Source: CAWDLX01 sp963753485
GTDB taxonomy: Bacteria; Actinomycetota; Actinomycetes; Mycobacteriales; Micromonosporaceae
NCBI GenBank assembly: GCA_963753485.1
Contig: CAVWCL010000001.1
Coordinates: forward strand, 124,001-188,000
DNA: 64,000 bases
Direction: 5' to 3'
In this document: positions 9,076 through 18,132 of the stretch, piece by piece
Position numbering within the stretch: position 1 is the first letter of the stretch
Layout: each line of letters opens with the position of its first letter
Position numbers and translations under genes: made by a program
The notes under the pieces: generated by a model
Databases searched by the model: none
Told to the model about the DNA's origin: nothing
What the model saw: only the letters and a program-made list of their open reading frames with translations

Positions 9076-10464
9076 TCAGCGGGGACGCAGGAGCGCGAGG
9101 AACAGGGCGTCGGTGCCGTGCCGGTGCGGCCAGAGCTGCACCATCGGCCCGTCACCGAGCCCAGCCGGATCCCCCGGCAGAGCTGACCGGGCGTCCAGCA
9201 TCTCCACCTCGCCGGGATGGCGGCGCAGCGTCTCTAGCACGCTCACCTTCGTCTCCACCGGATGGGGCGAGCAGGTGACATAGCCGACCACGCCGCCGGG
9301 ACGGGTCACCAGCAGGGCGGCCCCGAGCAGCTCGCGCTGCAACCGGGTCAGCGGCGGCAGATCCTCGCTCTGGCGGCGCCAGCGGGCCTCGGGCCGGCGG
9401 CGCAGCGATCCCAGCCCGGTGCACGGGGCGTCCACCAGAACCCGGTCGAAGGCGCCGTCCACAAGGGAGCCAACGATGCGCCCGTCGGCGCAGATCACGT
9501 CGACCGGCAACCCGGCGACCGCCTGCTCGACCAGGCAGGCCCGGTGCGGCGCCACCTCGACCGCGGTGACCCGGGCACCCACCTGCGCGGCGAGGCTGCC
9601 CAGCAGCGCGGTCTTACCACCAGGGCCGGCGCACAGATCCAGCCAGCGCTCCGACGCGTCGCTGGCGACCGGCAGGGTGCGTACCAGCGCCGCGGCGACC
9701 AGCTGCGAGCCCTCGTCCTGGACATGAGCCCGGCCGGCGGCCATCGCCGGCAGGTCACCCGGGACCCCCTCGGGCAGGTAGACCGCGTACGGCGAGTAGG
9801 TCCCCACCACCCCTGCGACCTCGGCCGCCAGGTCGGCCGCGGTCATCCGGCCGGGGCGGGCGCACAGGTGCACCAGCGGCCGCTCGTTGTCGGCCGCCAG
9901 GGCTCGCGCGGTCTCGGCCAGGTCACCGCCGAGCGCGTCGGCGAAGGCGCGCACCACCCACGGTGGATGGGCATGGACGAGGGCCAGGTGCCCGACCGGG
10001 TCGGCGTCGTACGCCGGCGCCAGGGCCGCCAACCAGCCGGCCAGGTCCTGGGTCGAGACCCGCCGCAGGACCGCGTTGGCGAAGCCGGTCGCGCCGGGCG
10101 CGACCAGCCGGACCAGGTCCACAGTGGTCGCGACCGCGGCGTGGGCCGGCACCCGGGTGTGCAGCACCTGGTAGGTCCCCAGCCGCAGAGCGTCGCGGAC
10201 CGGCGGGTCGATGCGCGCCATCGCGCGCCCAGCCGCGGCCTCCACGACCGCGTCGAGCTGTCCGGTGGCGCGCAGGGTGCCATAGGTGAGTTCGGTGGCC
10301 AGCGCCGCGTCCCGCCCGCCGATACCGTGCTCGCGCAGCAGCCGGGGTAGCACGATGTTGGCGTAGGCGCCGTCGCGGTGGGTGGCCGCGACCGCCTCGT
10401 ATGCCACCCGCCGGGCCGGATCGCCGCGCGGCGAGCCGGTGGCGGACTCCCGTCGAGGGCTCAT
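9076..10464 (-). CDS. rsmB: 16S rRNA (cytosine(967)-C(5))-methyltransferase
   Basis: 462 residues. The N-terminal part (about 15-150) is a NusB-like RNA-binding domain (RRVAYEAVAATHRDGAYAN). The C-terminal part is the Rossmann methyltransferase with SAM loop LDLCAGPGGKTALLGS, VDAPCTGLGSLRRRPE (catalytic-site Cys in PCxGxG) and YVTCSPHPVET (second Cys), the two-cysteine signature of RsmB/Sun-type m5C enzymes. It is followed after two bases by a palindromic element, and its ATG region overlaps the fmt stop by 4 bp, giving a def-fmt-rsmB operon. Confidence 0.95.
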   Translation of the reverse strand: MSPRRESATGSPRGDPARRVAYEAVAATHRDGAYANIVLPRLLREHGIGGRDAALATELTYGTLRATGQLDAVVEAAAGRAMARIDPPVRDALRLGTYQVLHTRVPAHAAVATTVDLVRLVAPGATGFANAVLRRVSTQDLAGWLAALAPAYDADPVGHLALVHAHPPWVVRAFADALGGDLAETARALAADNERPLVHLCARPGRMTAADLAAEVAGVVGTYSPYAVYLPEGVPGDLPAMAAGRAHVQDEGSQLVAAALVRTLPVASDASERWLDLCAGPGGKTALLGSLAAQVGARVTAVEVAPHRACLVEQAVAGLPVDVICADGRIVGSLVDGAFDRVLVDAPCTGLGSLRRRPEARWRRQSEDLPPLTRLQRELLGAALLVTRPGGVVGYVTCSPHPVETKVSVLETLRRHPGEVEMLDARSALPGDPAGLGDGPMVQLWPHRHGTDALFLALLRPR

Positions 10465-11399
10465 CCGAGCCGCTCGCCGACCCCGGCACGCACGCCTCGG
10501 GCCCAGTCGAGCGCGCTCATCGTCCGCTTGCCGGCCGCGCGCACCTCGCCGAGCCGGACGACGCCGGTCCCCGTGCCCACCAGCACCTCGTTCTTGGCCA
10601 CCAGCAGCTCACCCGGGGCCAGCCGACCCGCCGACCGGTCCGCGCCGTCGGTCGGCTGGACCGGTCCGAGTTTGATCCGCTCGCCGCGGAACGTGGTCCA
10701 GCCCCCGGGTGCCGGGGTGCAGGCACGCACCCGCCGGTCGACCGCGAAGGCCGGCTCGCGCCAGCGCACCTTGGCATCGTCCACGGTGATCTTCGGCGCG
10801 TAGGAGACGCCCTCCTCCGGTTGGGGCACCGCTCGCAGGCTCCCGGCCGCGATCCCGTCGAGCACGCCGACGAGCAACTGGGCACCGCCGGCCGCCAGCC
10901 GGTCGAGGAGGTCCCCGGCGGTGTCCCGGGCGCGGATCGGTTCGACCAGGGTGCCGAAGACCGGCCCGGTGTCCAGGCCCGCCGCCAACTGGAACACGCT
11001 GGCCCCGGTGATGTCGTCGCCGTGCAGGAGCGCGTGCGGCACCGGTGCCGCCCCCCGCCAGGCGGGCAACAGCGAGAAGTGCAGGTTGATCCAACCCCAC
11101 CGGGGCACGGCGAGGGCGGCCGGCGGCACCAGCGCACCGTAGGCCACCACCGCCACGCAGTCCGGGGCGAGCGCCGCCAGCGCAGCGTAGAACGACTCGT
11201 CGCGCAGCCGGGCCGGTGTCAGCACCTCGACCCCGTGCTCGTCGGCCCACGAGCCGACCGGTGAGCGCTGCACCGGCCGGCCGCGGCCGGCCGGGGCGTC
11301 CGGTCGGGTCACCACGGCCACCAGCTCGTGCCCGGAGTCGGCGATGGCCTGCAGCGACGCCACGGCGACCGGCGGCGTACCGGCGAAGATCAAACGCAT
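10461..11399 (-). CDS. fmt: Methionyl-tRNA formyltransferase
   Basis: 312 residues, the normal length. It formylates initiator Met-tRNA using 10-formyltetrahydrofolate. Visible motifs: RLIFAGTPPVAVASLQ at the N-terminus, the catalytic Asn/His in WINLHFSLLPAWRGAAPV, the Asp-containing TGASVFQLAAGLDTGPVFG, and the C-terminal OB-fold (RACTPAPGGWTTFRGERIKLG). Lies four bases downstream of def, its functional partner, and overlaps rsmB by 4 bp. Confidence 0.96.
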   Translation of the reverse strand: MRLIFAGTPPVAVASLQAIADSGHELVAVVTRPDAPAGRGRPVQRSPVGSWADEHGVEVLTPARLRDESFYAALAALAPDCVAVVAYGALVPPAALAVPRWGWINLHFSLLPAWRGAAPVPHALLHGDDITGASVFQLAAGLDTGPVFGTLVEPIRARDTAGDLLDRLAAGGAQLLVGVLDGIAAGSLRAVPQPEEGVSYAPKITVDDAKVRWREPAFAVDRRVRACTPAPGGWTTFRGERIKLGPVQPTDGADRSAGRLAPGELLVAKNEVLVGTGTGVVRLGEVRAAGKRTMSALDWARGVRAGVGERLG

Positions 11400-11403
11400 G
11401 GTG

Positions 11404-11949
11404 TCAGCGCGACGGTCCGTCGTGCGGGCTCACCTTCACCGTCGGCGGCGCGCCCACGTTGTACCAGGCCGCCTCGCGGATCTGGCGCATCGCCTCCTTG
11501 CGCGCGGGGGCGTCGAGCCGGTCGAGGAAGAGCACACCGTCGAGGTGATCTGTCTCGTGCTGGCAGCAGCGCGAAAGGGTCCCGGTCCCGACCACCTGTA
11601 CCGGATCCCCGAACTCGTTGACTCCCGTGGCCACCACGTTCAGGCGGCGCTTGGTGTCCGCGTAGATCCCGGGAATTGACAGGCAACCCTCCGGTCCGTC
11701 CTGCTCCTCCTCGTCGGGATAGGAGAGTTCCGGGTTGACCAGGTGCCCGGCGGCCTCCTGGACCTCGAACGCGAACACCCGCAGGCCGACGCCGATCTGC
11801 GGGGCGGCGAGTCCGACGCCGCTCTCGCTGCGCAGGGTCTCCGCGAGGTCCTTGATGAGGTTGCGTAGTTCCTTGTCGAACGTGGTCACCGGATCCGCCG
11901 GGGTACGCAGGACAGGGTCGCCGAAAAGCCGGATCGGCTGGATGGTCAC
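11404..11949 (-). CDS. def: Peptide deformylase
   Basis: 181 residues from a GTG at 11949, chosen for the GAGGAGA eight bases upstream and because homologues begin at TIQPIRLFGDPVLRTPADPV; an in-frame ATG at 12003 would add 18 unlikely residues. The three deformylase motifs are intact: SGVGLAAPQIG, EGCLSIPG (Cys metal ligand) and QHETDHLDG (HExxDH metal/catalytic motif). It removes formyl groups from nascent proteins. First gene of def-fmt-rsmB. Confidence 0.96.
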   Translation of the reverse strand: MTIQPIRLFGDPVLRTPADPVTTFDKELRNLIKDLAETLRSESGVGLAAPQIGVGLRVFAFEVQEAAGHLVNPELSYPDEEEQDGPEGCLSIPGIYADTKRRLNVVATGVNEFGDPVQVVGTGTLSRCCQHETDHLDGVLFLDRLDAPARKEAMRQIREAAWYNVGAPPTVKVSPHDGPSR

Positions 11950-12057
11950 GGGCGGGGTCTCCTCGGACAAAGTGGTCAACTCTTCCAGTCTACGGATCTG
12001 CACCGGGGGCAGGGTTCATCCTGGTGGGAGGAGCAATGGGACAAGGGGGGCAACACG

Positions 12058-12348
12058 ATGTCGTTCATCCAGCTCATCGATTACGAGACCGACCGACCCG
12101 ACGAGATCGACGCGCAGATGCGCTCGGCCATGGACGCGGGCATGGACATGACGTTCACCCGGCTCGCGCACACCCAGGACCGGGACAACCCGCGCCGCTA
12201 CGTCACCGTGGTCGAGTTCCCGTCGTACGAAGAGGCGATGGCGAACAGTAAGCGCCCGGAGACTTCGGCGATGGCGGACTCGCTCGCCACGCTCTGCACC
12301 AGCGGGCCCCGCTTTCACAACCTGGACGTGATCCTGAGCATGCCGTAA
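12058..12348 (+). CDS. Small conserved protein, ABM/dimeric alpha-beta-barrel type
   Basis: 96 residues. AAGGGGGG lies seven bases before the ATG. The sequence alternates strand-helix-strand: FIQLIDYET, a helix DEIDAQMRSAMDAGMD, the strand RYVTVVEFPSYEEAMANSK, then another helix and the strand HNLDVILSMP. This resembles ferredoxin-like antibiotic-biosynthesis-monooxygenase folds, but no catalytic residues identify an enzyme. It runs convergently towards priA with a short GC-rich dyad (gccggcgacggccggc) between them. Function unknown. Confidence 0.7.
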   Translation: MSFIQLIDYETDRPDEIDAQMRSAMDAGMDMTFTRLAHTQDRDNPRRYVTVVEFPSYEEAMANSKRPETSAMADSLATLCTSGPRFHNLDVILSMP

Positions 12349-12385
12349 CGCCGGCGACGGCCGGCCGGGTGGTCCGGCGCGGGAG

Positions 12386-14415
12386 TTACCAGATTTCCCG
12401 CGGATCGATCTGGACCCGGGCCACCCGCTCGGCCTTGCGCGCGCTGCGTACGCCGGCGGCGGCATGCAACGCACCGGCGAGCGCCGCACCTGAGGCGCGC
12501 GAGGCCACCCGCACCAGGATCCGTTCGTCCTCGCCGGCCGGCACCGGTCCGAGTACCTCGGTCTCGGGCGGCAGGTCGGCCAGGGCGAGCAGCTCAGCCA
12601 CCGCATCGGCCGGTCCGGTCACGCTCGCCATCCGGGCCGCCGGTGGGAAACCCAGCTCCCGCCGCTCGGCGAGCTCCCGGGCCGCGAACCCGGCCGGATC
12701 CCACCGCAGCAGCGCCTGGACCGCGAGCAGGGCGCCGTCGGCGACCACCACGACGCGGCCACCGGAGCTGGCCGGTCGGGCCAGGGTGGCGGCGGCGAGC
12801 CACCGGCGCAGCGACTCCTCGCCCGCGCGCAGATCGGCCCGGCCCAGCAGAGCCCAGGTGTCGAGCAGCAGGACCGCTCCGTAGCCACCCTCGGCCAGCG
12901 GCTCGGCGCCGGGTGTGCAGACCACCAGCGCGGGCTGCGCCGGTACCCGGTCCAGGATCGCGTCGCGGCCGGAGGTTCGCACGCTCACGTCCGGGAACGC
13001 CCGTCCCAACTCCTCCGCGGTACGCCGGGCGCCCACCACGGCCGCCCGCAGGCGCCGCCCGCCGCAGCGGCGGCAGGAGAAGTCGGCGGCCGGCCGCCCG
13101 CACCACCGGCAGGCGGCCACGGCGTGCGAGGAGCGCAGTTCCAGCGGCCCGGCGCACCGGCCGCACCGGGCCGGGGTGTGGCACTCCACACAGGACACCG
13201 CCGGCAGGTAGCCCCGTCGCGGCACCTGCACCAGCACCGGATGACCGTCGGCCAGGGCGTCCCGGGCGGTGCGCCAGGCCAGGCTGGGCAGCCGGGCCGA
13301 GGCGGCGGCCGGATCGCGCTCCCGGTCCACGTCGTCGCCGGTCGGTGCGACCGCCGGGGCCCGCGAGCGGACCACGTCGCGAGGTGCGACGATCTCCTGC
13401 GCCCATCGGGTCTGTACCAGCAGCTCCGCCTCGCAACTGCGGGCGGTGGCGGCGACCAGCGCCCCGGCGCCGGCCAGCTGGGCGCGCAGCAGCAGCACCT
13501 GCAGCGCATGGGGATAGGGCGCGCGGGGCTCGGCGTAGAGGTCGTCGCCGTCGTCCCAGATCGCCACCAGACCCAGGTTCTGCATCGGCGCGAAGCCAGC
13601 CGCGCGGGTGCCGATGACGACCTGGCACTCGCGCCGGCTCGCCGCCAGGAACCGCCGGTACCGCTGCGCCGGACCGAGGGCCGCGTTGAGGCTGACGTGC
13701 CCGCCCGCACCGAGGGCGGCGGTCATCGCCGCGTCCAGCCGGTCCAGATCGCGCCCGTCCGGCACCACCGCTACCACCGACCGGCCACTGTGCAGCGTCG
13801 CGACCGCCGCCTCAGCGATCCGGTCGGGCCACGCCTCGCCCGGCAGCACGGTGAGGACCGCCCGGGCGGGCTCACCCTGGGCCAACGCGGCCAGGAACGG
13901 CGGCCCGCCCGGGTACCCCCGCCAGCCGCGGTCATCGACTGCCCCGACCGGTGACCCGGGCGCCCGGGTCGGCAGCGGAACCGTCTCGGCCCGGGCGTGG
14001 CGGGGGGAACGGCCAGGCGCAGCACATCGGCGAGCGTGCCCGCGTAGCGGTCGGCGACTGCGCGGGCCAGCTCGGCGATCTCGGGCCGGAGTACCGGCTC
14101 GGGCGAGACCACCTTGGACAGGAACGCGAGCGGGCCGTCGTGGTCCGAGCCGTCGAGCCGGTCGAGGATGAAGCCGTCCAGCAACCGCCCGGCCAACCGG
14201 ACCCGCACGCGGCAGCCGGGCCGGGCCGACCCGCTCAGCCCCTCGGGCACCAGGTAGTCGAAGGGGCGGTCCAGGTGGGGCAGGGACACGTCGACCGCCA
14301 CCCGGGCGACCGGGTGCTCGCCCGCGGGCGCCGGGGGCGCGCCGGTGCGGCGGCTACGGGTCGCCGGTCGGGGCCTCGCCGGGGGGCGCTGCGGCGTGGC
14401 GCTCAGTCGATCCAC
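12386..14415 (-). pseudogene. priA: Primosomal protein N' (PriA), interrupted by a frameshift
   Basis: The N-terminal part reads from a GTG at 14415: ARVAVDVSLPHLDRPFDYLV, then GTLADVLRLAVP. At the run of six C (plus-strand G at 14002-14007) the frame must shift; one extra C gives the expected LAVPPRHARAETVPLPTRAP and joins the frame that continues to 12386. The rest is complete: zinc-ribbon cysteines (SCVECHTPARCGRCAG, CRWCGRP, CRRCGG) and the C-terminal helicase-like fold, which in actinobacterial PriA is degenerate. Corrected length is about 676 residues. Either an assembly/sequencing error in a homopolymer or a real lesion or programmed slip in a replication-restart gene. Confidence 0.88.
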
Positions 14416-14449
14416 CCGGCGATCGCCCCCGAAACGGCGGTGGGACGGC

Positions 14450-15643
14450 TCAGCCGGCCGCGATGGCCTTGAGGTCGGCGACCCGATCGGTACGCTCCCA
14501 GCTGAAGTCCGGCAGTTCGCGACCGAAGTGACCGTAGGCCGCGGTCTTCTGGTAGATCGGCCGGAGCAGGTCCAGGTCGCGGATGATCGCGGCCGGCCGG
14601 AGGTCGAAGACCTCCCGGATCGCCTCCTCGATGCGGTCCACCGGCACGGTCTCCGTGCCGAACGTCTCCACGAACAGGCTCACCGGGTGTGCCTTGCCGA
14701 TCGCGTACGCGACCTGCGCCTCACATCGCTCGGCCAGCCCGGCGGCGACCACGTTCTTCGCGACCCACCGCATCGCGTACGCCGCCGAACGGTCCACCTT
14801 GGACGGATCCTTGCCGGAGAAGGCGCCGCCGCCGTGGCGGGCGTAGCCGCCGTAGGTGTCGACGATGATCTTCCGGCCGGTCAGCCCGGCGTCGCCCATG
14901 GGGCCGCCCACCTCGAACCGCCCGGTCGGGTTCACCAGCAGCCGGTAGCCCTCGGTGTCCAGCCCGAGTCCCTCGATCTCCGGCGCGATGACGTGTTCGC
15001 GGACGTCGGGAGCGAGCAACGACTCCAGCGAGATGTCCGGCGCGTGCTGGCTCGAGACCACCACCGTGTCCAGGCGCACCGGGCGCTGGCCGTCGTACTC
15101 GATCGTCACCTGCGTCTTGCCGTCCGGTCGCAGGTACGGGATCGTGCCGTCCTTGCGCATCGCGGACAGGCGCTGGGCCAGCCGGTGGGCGAGCGCGATC
15201 GGCAGCGGCATCAGCTCGGGCGTCTCCGAACAGGCGAAGCCGAACATCATGCCCTGGTCGCCCGCGCCCTGCGCGTCCAGCGCGCTCTCCGACGTCCCGG
15301 TCCGCAGCTCGATCGCGCTGTCCACACCTTGGGCGATGTCGGGCGACTGCGAGCCGATGGCGACATTGACGCCGCAGGAGGCGCCGTCGAAGCCCTTCTT
15401 GGACGAGTCGTAGCCGATCGTGAGGATCGTGTCACGCACGATGGCGTTGATGTCCACGTACCCCTTGGTCGTGACTTCGCCGGCAACGTGCACCTGGCCC
15501 GTGGTTATCAGGGTCTCGACCGCGACGCGGCTGGTGCGGTCGGCGGCGATGAGCGCGTCCAGCACGCCATCGCTGATCTGGTCTGCGATCTTGTCCGGGT
15601 GGCCCTCCGTGACCGACTCGGAGGTGAAAAGACGGCGTGCCAC
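14450..15643 (-). CDS. metK: S-adenosylmethionine synthetase
   Basis: 397 residues from a GTG at 15643, with AGGGAG seven bases upstream; an ATG at 15676 would add residues not found in the family. ATP plus methionine gives SAM. Motifs: FTSESVTEGHPDKIADQISD, GAGDQGMMFGFA (ATP-binding hexapeptide region) and the P-loop-like GGGAFSGKDPSKVDRS. I looked for a SAM riboswitch in the roughly 180 bases upstream and saw none. Same strand as coaBC and priA, as in other actinobacteria. Confidence 0.97.
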   Translation of the reverse strand: MARRLFTSESVTEGHPDKIADQISDGVLDALIAADRTSRVAVETLITTGQVHVAGEVTTKGYVDINAIVRDTILTIGYDSSKKGFDGASCGVNVAIGSQSPDIAQGVDSAIELRTGTSESALDAQGAGDQGMMFGFACSETPELMPLPIALAHRLAQRLSAMRKDGTIPYLRPDGKTQVTIEYDGQRPVRLDTVVVSSQHAPDISLESLLAPDVREHVIAPEIEGLGLDTEGYRLLVNPTGRFEVGGPMGDAGLTGRKIIVDTYGGYARHGGGAFSGKDPSKVDRSAAYAMRWVAKNVVAAGLAERCEAQVAYAIGKAHPVSLFVETFGTETVPVDRIEEAIREVFDLRPAAIIRDLDLLRPIYQKTAAYGHFGRELPDFSWERTDRVADLKAIAAG

Positions 15644-15819
15644 GATGCTCCCTGGGGTTTGTCTCATCGGCGACATGACTCACGACCGGCCGCCCGGGTC
15701 GGTCTGCGCGAGTCTAACCCGGCGCCGGGTGGGCCGACCGCCTGGTCGGGAATCGCTCTCCGGACGCGAGATTCGCTCGGGTGCGTTGGGCGGGTCGCCG
15801 CCCAGCGCGCGGACCGAGC

Positions 15820-17091
15820 TCACCGCGCCGGCGGCTCCAGCCGGGCGACGATAAGGTCCCACACCGCGTCCGCGATCTCCTCCTTGGGTGCCTGGGACAG
15901 CTCGGTGCTCGAGCCGTCGGCCGCCAGCACCACGACCGTGTTGACGTCCTGGCCGAACACCTTGTCCACGCCCACCTCGTTCACCACGATCAGGTCCGCG
16001 CCCTTGCGGCGCAGCTTCTGGCGGGCGTTCTCGAGCACGTCCGCGGTCTCGGCGGCGAAGGCCACCAGCACCTGCCGGTCCGGCTTGCGGTCGCCCAGTT
16101 CGGCGGCGATGTCGGGGTTGGTCACCAGGGCCAGAGTCGGGGGGCCGCCGTCGACCGACTTCTTGATCTTCGATGCCGAGACCTCGGCCGGTCGGAAGTC
16201 GGCCGGCGCGGCCGCCATCACCACCACGTCGGCATCGGCGGCCGCATCGAGGGTGGCCTTGCGCAGCTCCTCGGTGGTGCCCACGCGCACGAGCGTGGCC
16301 ACGGCCGGGTCAGGCAGGCTCACATTCGCCGAGATCAGGGTCACCCGCGCGCCGCGGGCGAGCGCGGCGCGGGCGAACGCGTACCCCTGCTTGCCGGAAG
16401 ATCGGTTGCCCAGATAGCGCACCGGGTCCAGCGGCTCCCGGGTGCCGCCGGCGGTCACCACCACGTGGCGTCCGGTCAGGTCCGTGCGGTGCGGCCGGCG
16501 GCCGGCCAGGACCCGCCGTACCACCGCGAAGATCTCCGCCGGCTCGGGCAGGCGGCCCAGCCCGGTGTCGGCTCCGGTCAGCCGGCCGGTGCCCGGCTCG
16601 AGCACCACGACGCCGCGCTGGCGCAGCGTGGCCACGTTCTGCACGGTGGCTGGGTGCAGCCACATCTCGGTGTGCATGGCCGGCGCCATGATCACCGGCC
16701 CGGTCGCCGTCAGCAATGTGCTGGAGAGCAGGTCATCGGCGAGCCCATGGGCCGCCTTGGCGAGCAGGTCGGCGGTGGCCGGGGCGACCACGACCAGGTC
16801 GGCGGCCCGGCCGATCGAGACGTGCGGCACCGCGTGGGCGTCGTCCCACACATCGGTCGCGACCGGCTGGCCGGAGAGGGCAGCCCAGGTGGCTTTGCCG
16901 ACGAAACGCAGGGCGGCGGCGGTCGGCACGACCCGCACCGAGTGACCGGATTCAGTCAACAACCGGAGCAACTCACACGCCTTGTAGGCGGCGATACCGC
17001 CAGCCACCCCGAGCACCACCCGCCGCTGGCCGTCGCCCGCGCCGGGCCCGGAGTGCGGCGGTGAGCCGGCGCTCGCTCGCGCACGCGGCAT
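15820..17091 (-). CDS. coaBC: Bifunctional phosphopantothenoylcysteine decarboxylase / synthetase
   Basis: 423 residues. The CoaC flavoprotein half begins VVLGVAGGIAAYKACELLR and contains MAPAMHTEMW, the PAMxxxMW motif with His where E. coli has Asn, as is usual in actinobacteria. The CoaB half has VVVTAGGTREPLDPVRYLGN, SSGKQGYAFA and the lysine motif SKIKKS (K-x-K-K). It makes 4'-phosphopantetheine for coenzyme A. Nine bases downstream of rpoZ. N-terminal 20 residues are variable, so an internal start nearer QRRVVLG is possible. Confidence 0.94.
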   Translation of the reverse strand: MPRARASAGSPPHSGPGAGDGQRRVVLGVAGGIAAYKACELLRLLTESGHSVRVVPTAAALRFVGKATWAALSGQPVATDVWDDAHAVPHVSIGRAADLVVVAPATADLLAKAAHGLADDLLSSTLLTATGPVIMAPAMHTEMWLHPATVQNVATLRQRGVVVLEPGTGRLTGADTGLGRLPEPAEIFAVVRRVLAGRRPHRTDLTGRHVVVTAGGTREPLDPVRYLGNRSSGKQGYAFARAALARGARVTLISANVSLPDPAVATLVRVGTTEELRKATLDAAADADVVVMAAAPADFRPAEVSASKIKKSVDGGPPTLALVTNPDIAAELGDRKPDRQVLVAFAAETADVLENARQKLRRKGADLIVVNEVGVDKVFGQDVNTVVVLAADGSSTELSQAPKEEIADAVWDLIVARLEPPAR

Positions 17092-17100
17092 CTCGGGCGG

Positions 17101-17364
17101 CTACTCCTCAGTGCGCTCGGCCGTGAGCAGGTTGCTGTTGATCTCGCGAAGCGCGATGGAGAGCGGCTTCTCCTGAGGCGTCGTCTCGACCAGCGGTCCC
17201 ACATACTCCAGCAGGCCCTCGCCGAGCTGGCTGTAGTACGCGTTGATCTGGCGGGCCCGCTTGGCCGCGAAGATCACGAGCGCGTACTTGGAGGAGGTCT
17301 TCTCCAGCAGCTCGTCGATCGGCGGGTTGGTGATGCCTTCGGGGTTCGCGATGGTTCCGGACAC
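17101..17364 (-). CDS. rpoZ: RNA polymerase omega subunit
   Basis: 87 residues from a GTG at 17364, seven bases after AAGGA (a start at 17379 would place that ribosome-binding site inside the gene). The sequence VSGTIANPEGITNPPIDELL, then SSKYALVIFAAKRARQINAY, is the classical omega motif, followed by the actinobacterial YYSQLGEGLLEYVGPLVET. It stabilises the RNA polymerase beta-prime subunit. It is normally directly preceded by gmk; here it is preceded by the G-tract gap instead. Confidence 0.96.
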   Translation of the reverse strand: MSGTIANPEGITNPPIDELLEKTSSKYALVIFAAKRARQINAYYSQLGEGLLEYVGPLVETTPQEKPLSIALREINSNLLTAERTEE

Positions 17365-17685
17365 GAAAGATTCCTTCACGAATGGCCGGGAGAACGTCGG
17401 CTCACCGGGTGAGCCGGGTGTGAACGGAGCAATCGTAGCAAGTCACCGGCGGGGTGTTCGCGACCCGCGGACCGTGAGCGACTGCCGGGGCGACTCAGCG
17501 GGCGGCGTGACGGCCGTCGTGGTGGACGTCTTGGGGGGTCTTGGTGAACGTCTTGGGGGTCTTGGGGGGGTCTTGGGGGGTCTTGGTGGGCGGCGCGCGC
17601 ACCCGGATCGGCTCGATCGGTGGGCCGGGGCCGGGCGCGTCGCGTCGTCGGTACTCACTGCTGGCGGGTCAACGCCGGGCTGCGG
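17365..17685. other. Gap where gmk is expected; no credible gene
   Basis: In most actinobacteria guanylate kinase lies between mihF and rpoZ. These 321 bases hold no kinase sequence: no GxxGxGKS P-loop in any frame. A 71-codon minus-strand reading frame (17658 to 17443) starts MSTDDATRPAPA, which loosely resembles an actinobacterial Gmk N-terminus, then becomes Pro/Arg low complexity over the G-tract repeat. It has no clear ribosome-binding site and I do not call it a gene. Confidence 0.7.
17528..17590. repeat. gtcttggggg G-tract tandem array
   Basis: Imperfect tandem units of gtcttggggg(g) between 17528 and 17590, with at least four runs of five or more G on the plus strand separated mostly by TCTT. 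This fits the pattern for an intrastrand G-quadruplex. It sits in the gap where gmk would be. Confidence 0.88.
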
Positions 17686-18009
17686 TTACTTTCCGCCGAC
17701 TGCGAACTCCGCGAGCAGTGCCTTGCGCTGTTGTTCGCCGAGGCCACGTAGGCGCCGGCTCTCTGCGATCTTTAATTTTTCCATGATCTGCGTGGCCCGG
17801 ACCTTGCCAATGCCGGGCATCGATTGCAGGACCGCGGACACCTTGAGCTTTCCGACGACCTCGTTGGATTCTGCCTGGTCGAGCACCTTTGTGAGGGTTG
17901 TCTTTCCCGCCTTGAGCTGCTCTTTGAGCTCAGCGCGGGCCTTGCGAATTTCCGCAGCCTTTTCCAGCGCGGCGGCGCGCTGTTCGGGGCTCAGCGTGGG
18001 AAGCGGCAC
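17686..18009 (-). CDS. mihF: Mycobacterial-type integration host factor (mIHF/sIHF)
   Basis: 107 residues from a GTG seven bases after GAGGAG. A nucleoid-associated DNA-binding protein of actinobacteria, unrelated to E. coli IHF. The N-terminal helix is PTLSPEQRAAALEKAAEIR, followed by basic RAELKEQLKAGKTTLTKVL and the helix-two-turn-helix MPGIGKVRATQIMEKLKIAE, whose GIGKVRA part contacts DNA. Length and sequence fit the family. About 120 bases downstream of pyrF's stop, so it may have its own promoter. Confidence 0.96.
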   Translation of the reverse strand: MPLPTLSPEQRAAALEKAAEIRKARAELKEQLKAGKTTLTKVLDQAESNEVVGKLKVSAVLQSMPGIGKVRATQIMEKLKIAESRRLRGLGEQQRKALLAEFAVGGK

Positions 18010-18132
18010 CAGATCTCCTCAGGTCCCTCGTGGTCAGCTGGGTGTAGCACCAGCGCCGGGAAAACTAGTGCTCACCGCGGCATTTGGCAACGCAAGTGCA
18101 ACGAAGCGCCCACCGTGGCGGGTGTTCGCCAT

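Noticed and set aside
15644..15819. SAM riboswitch upstream of metK
   Set aside because: I looked for SAM-type aptamer core elements in this stretch and found none.
17443..17658. 71-codon frame beginning MSTDDATRPA
   Set aside because: No ribosome-binding site and a Pro/Arg low-complexity body over the G-tract; discussed as a possible gmk scrap but not called a gene.
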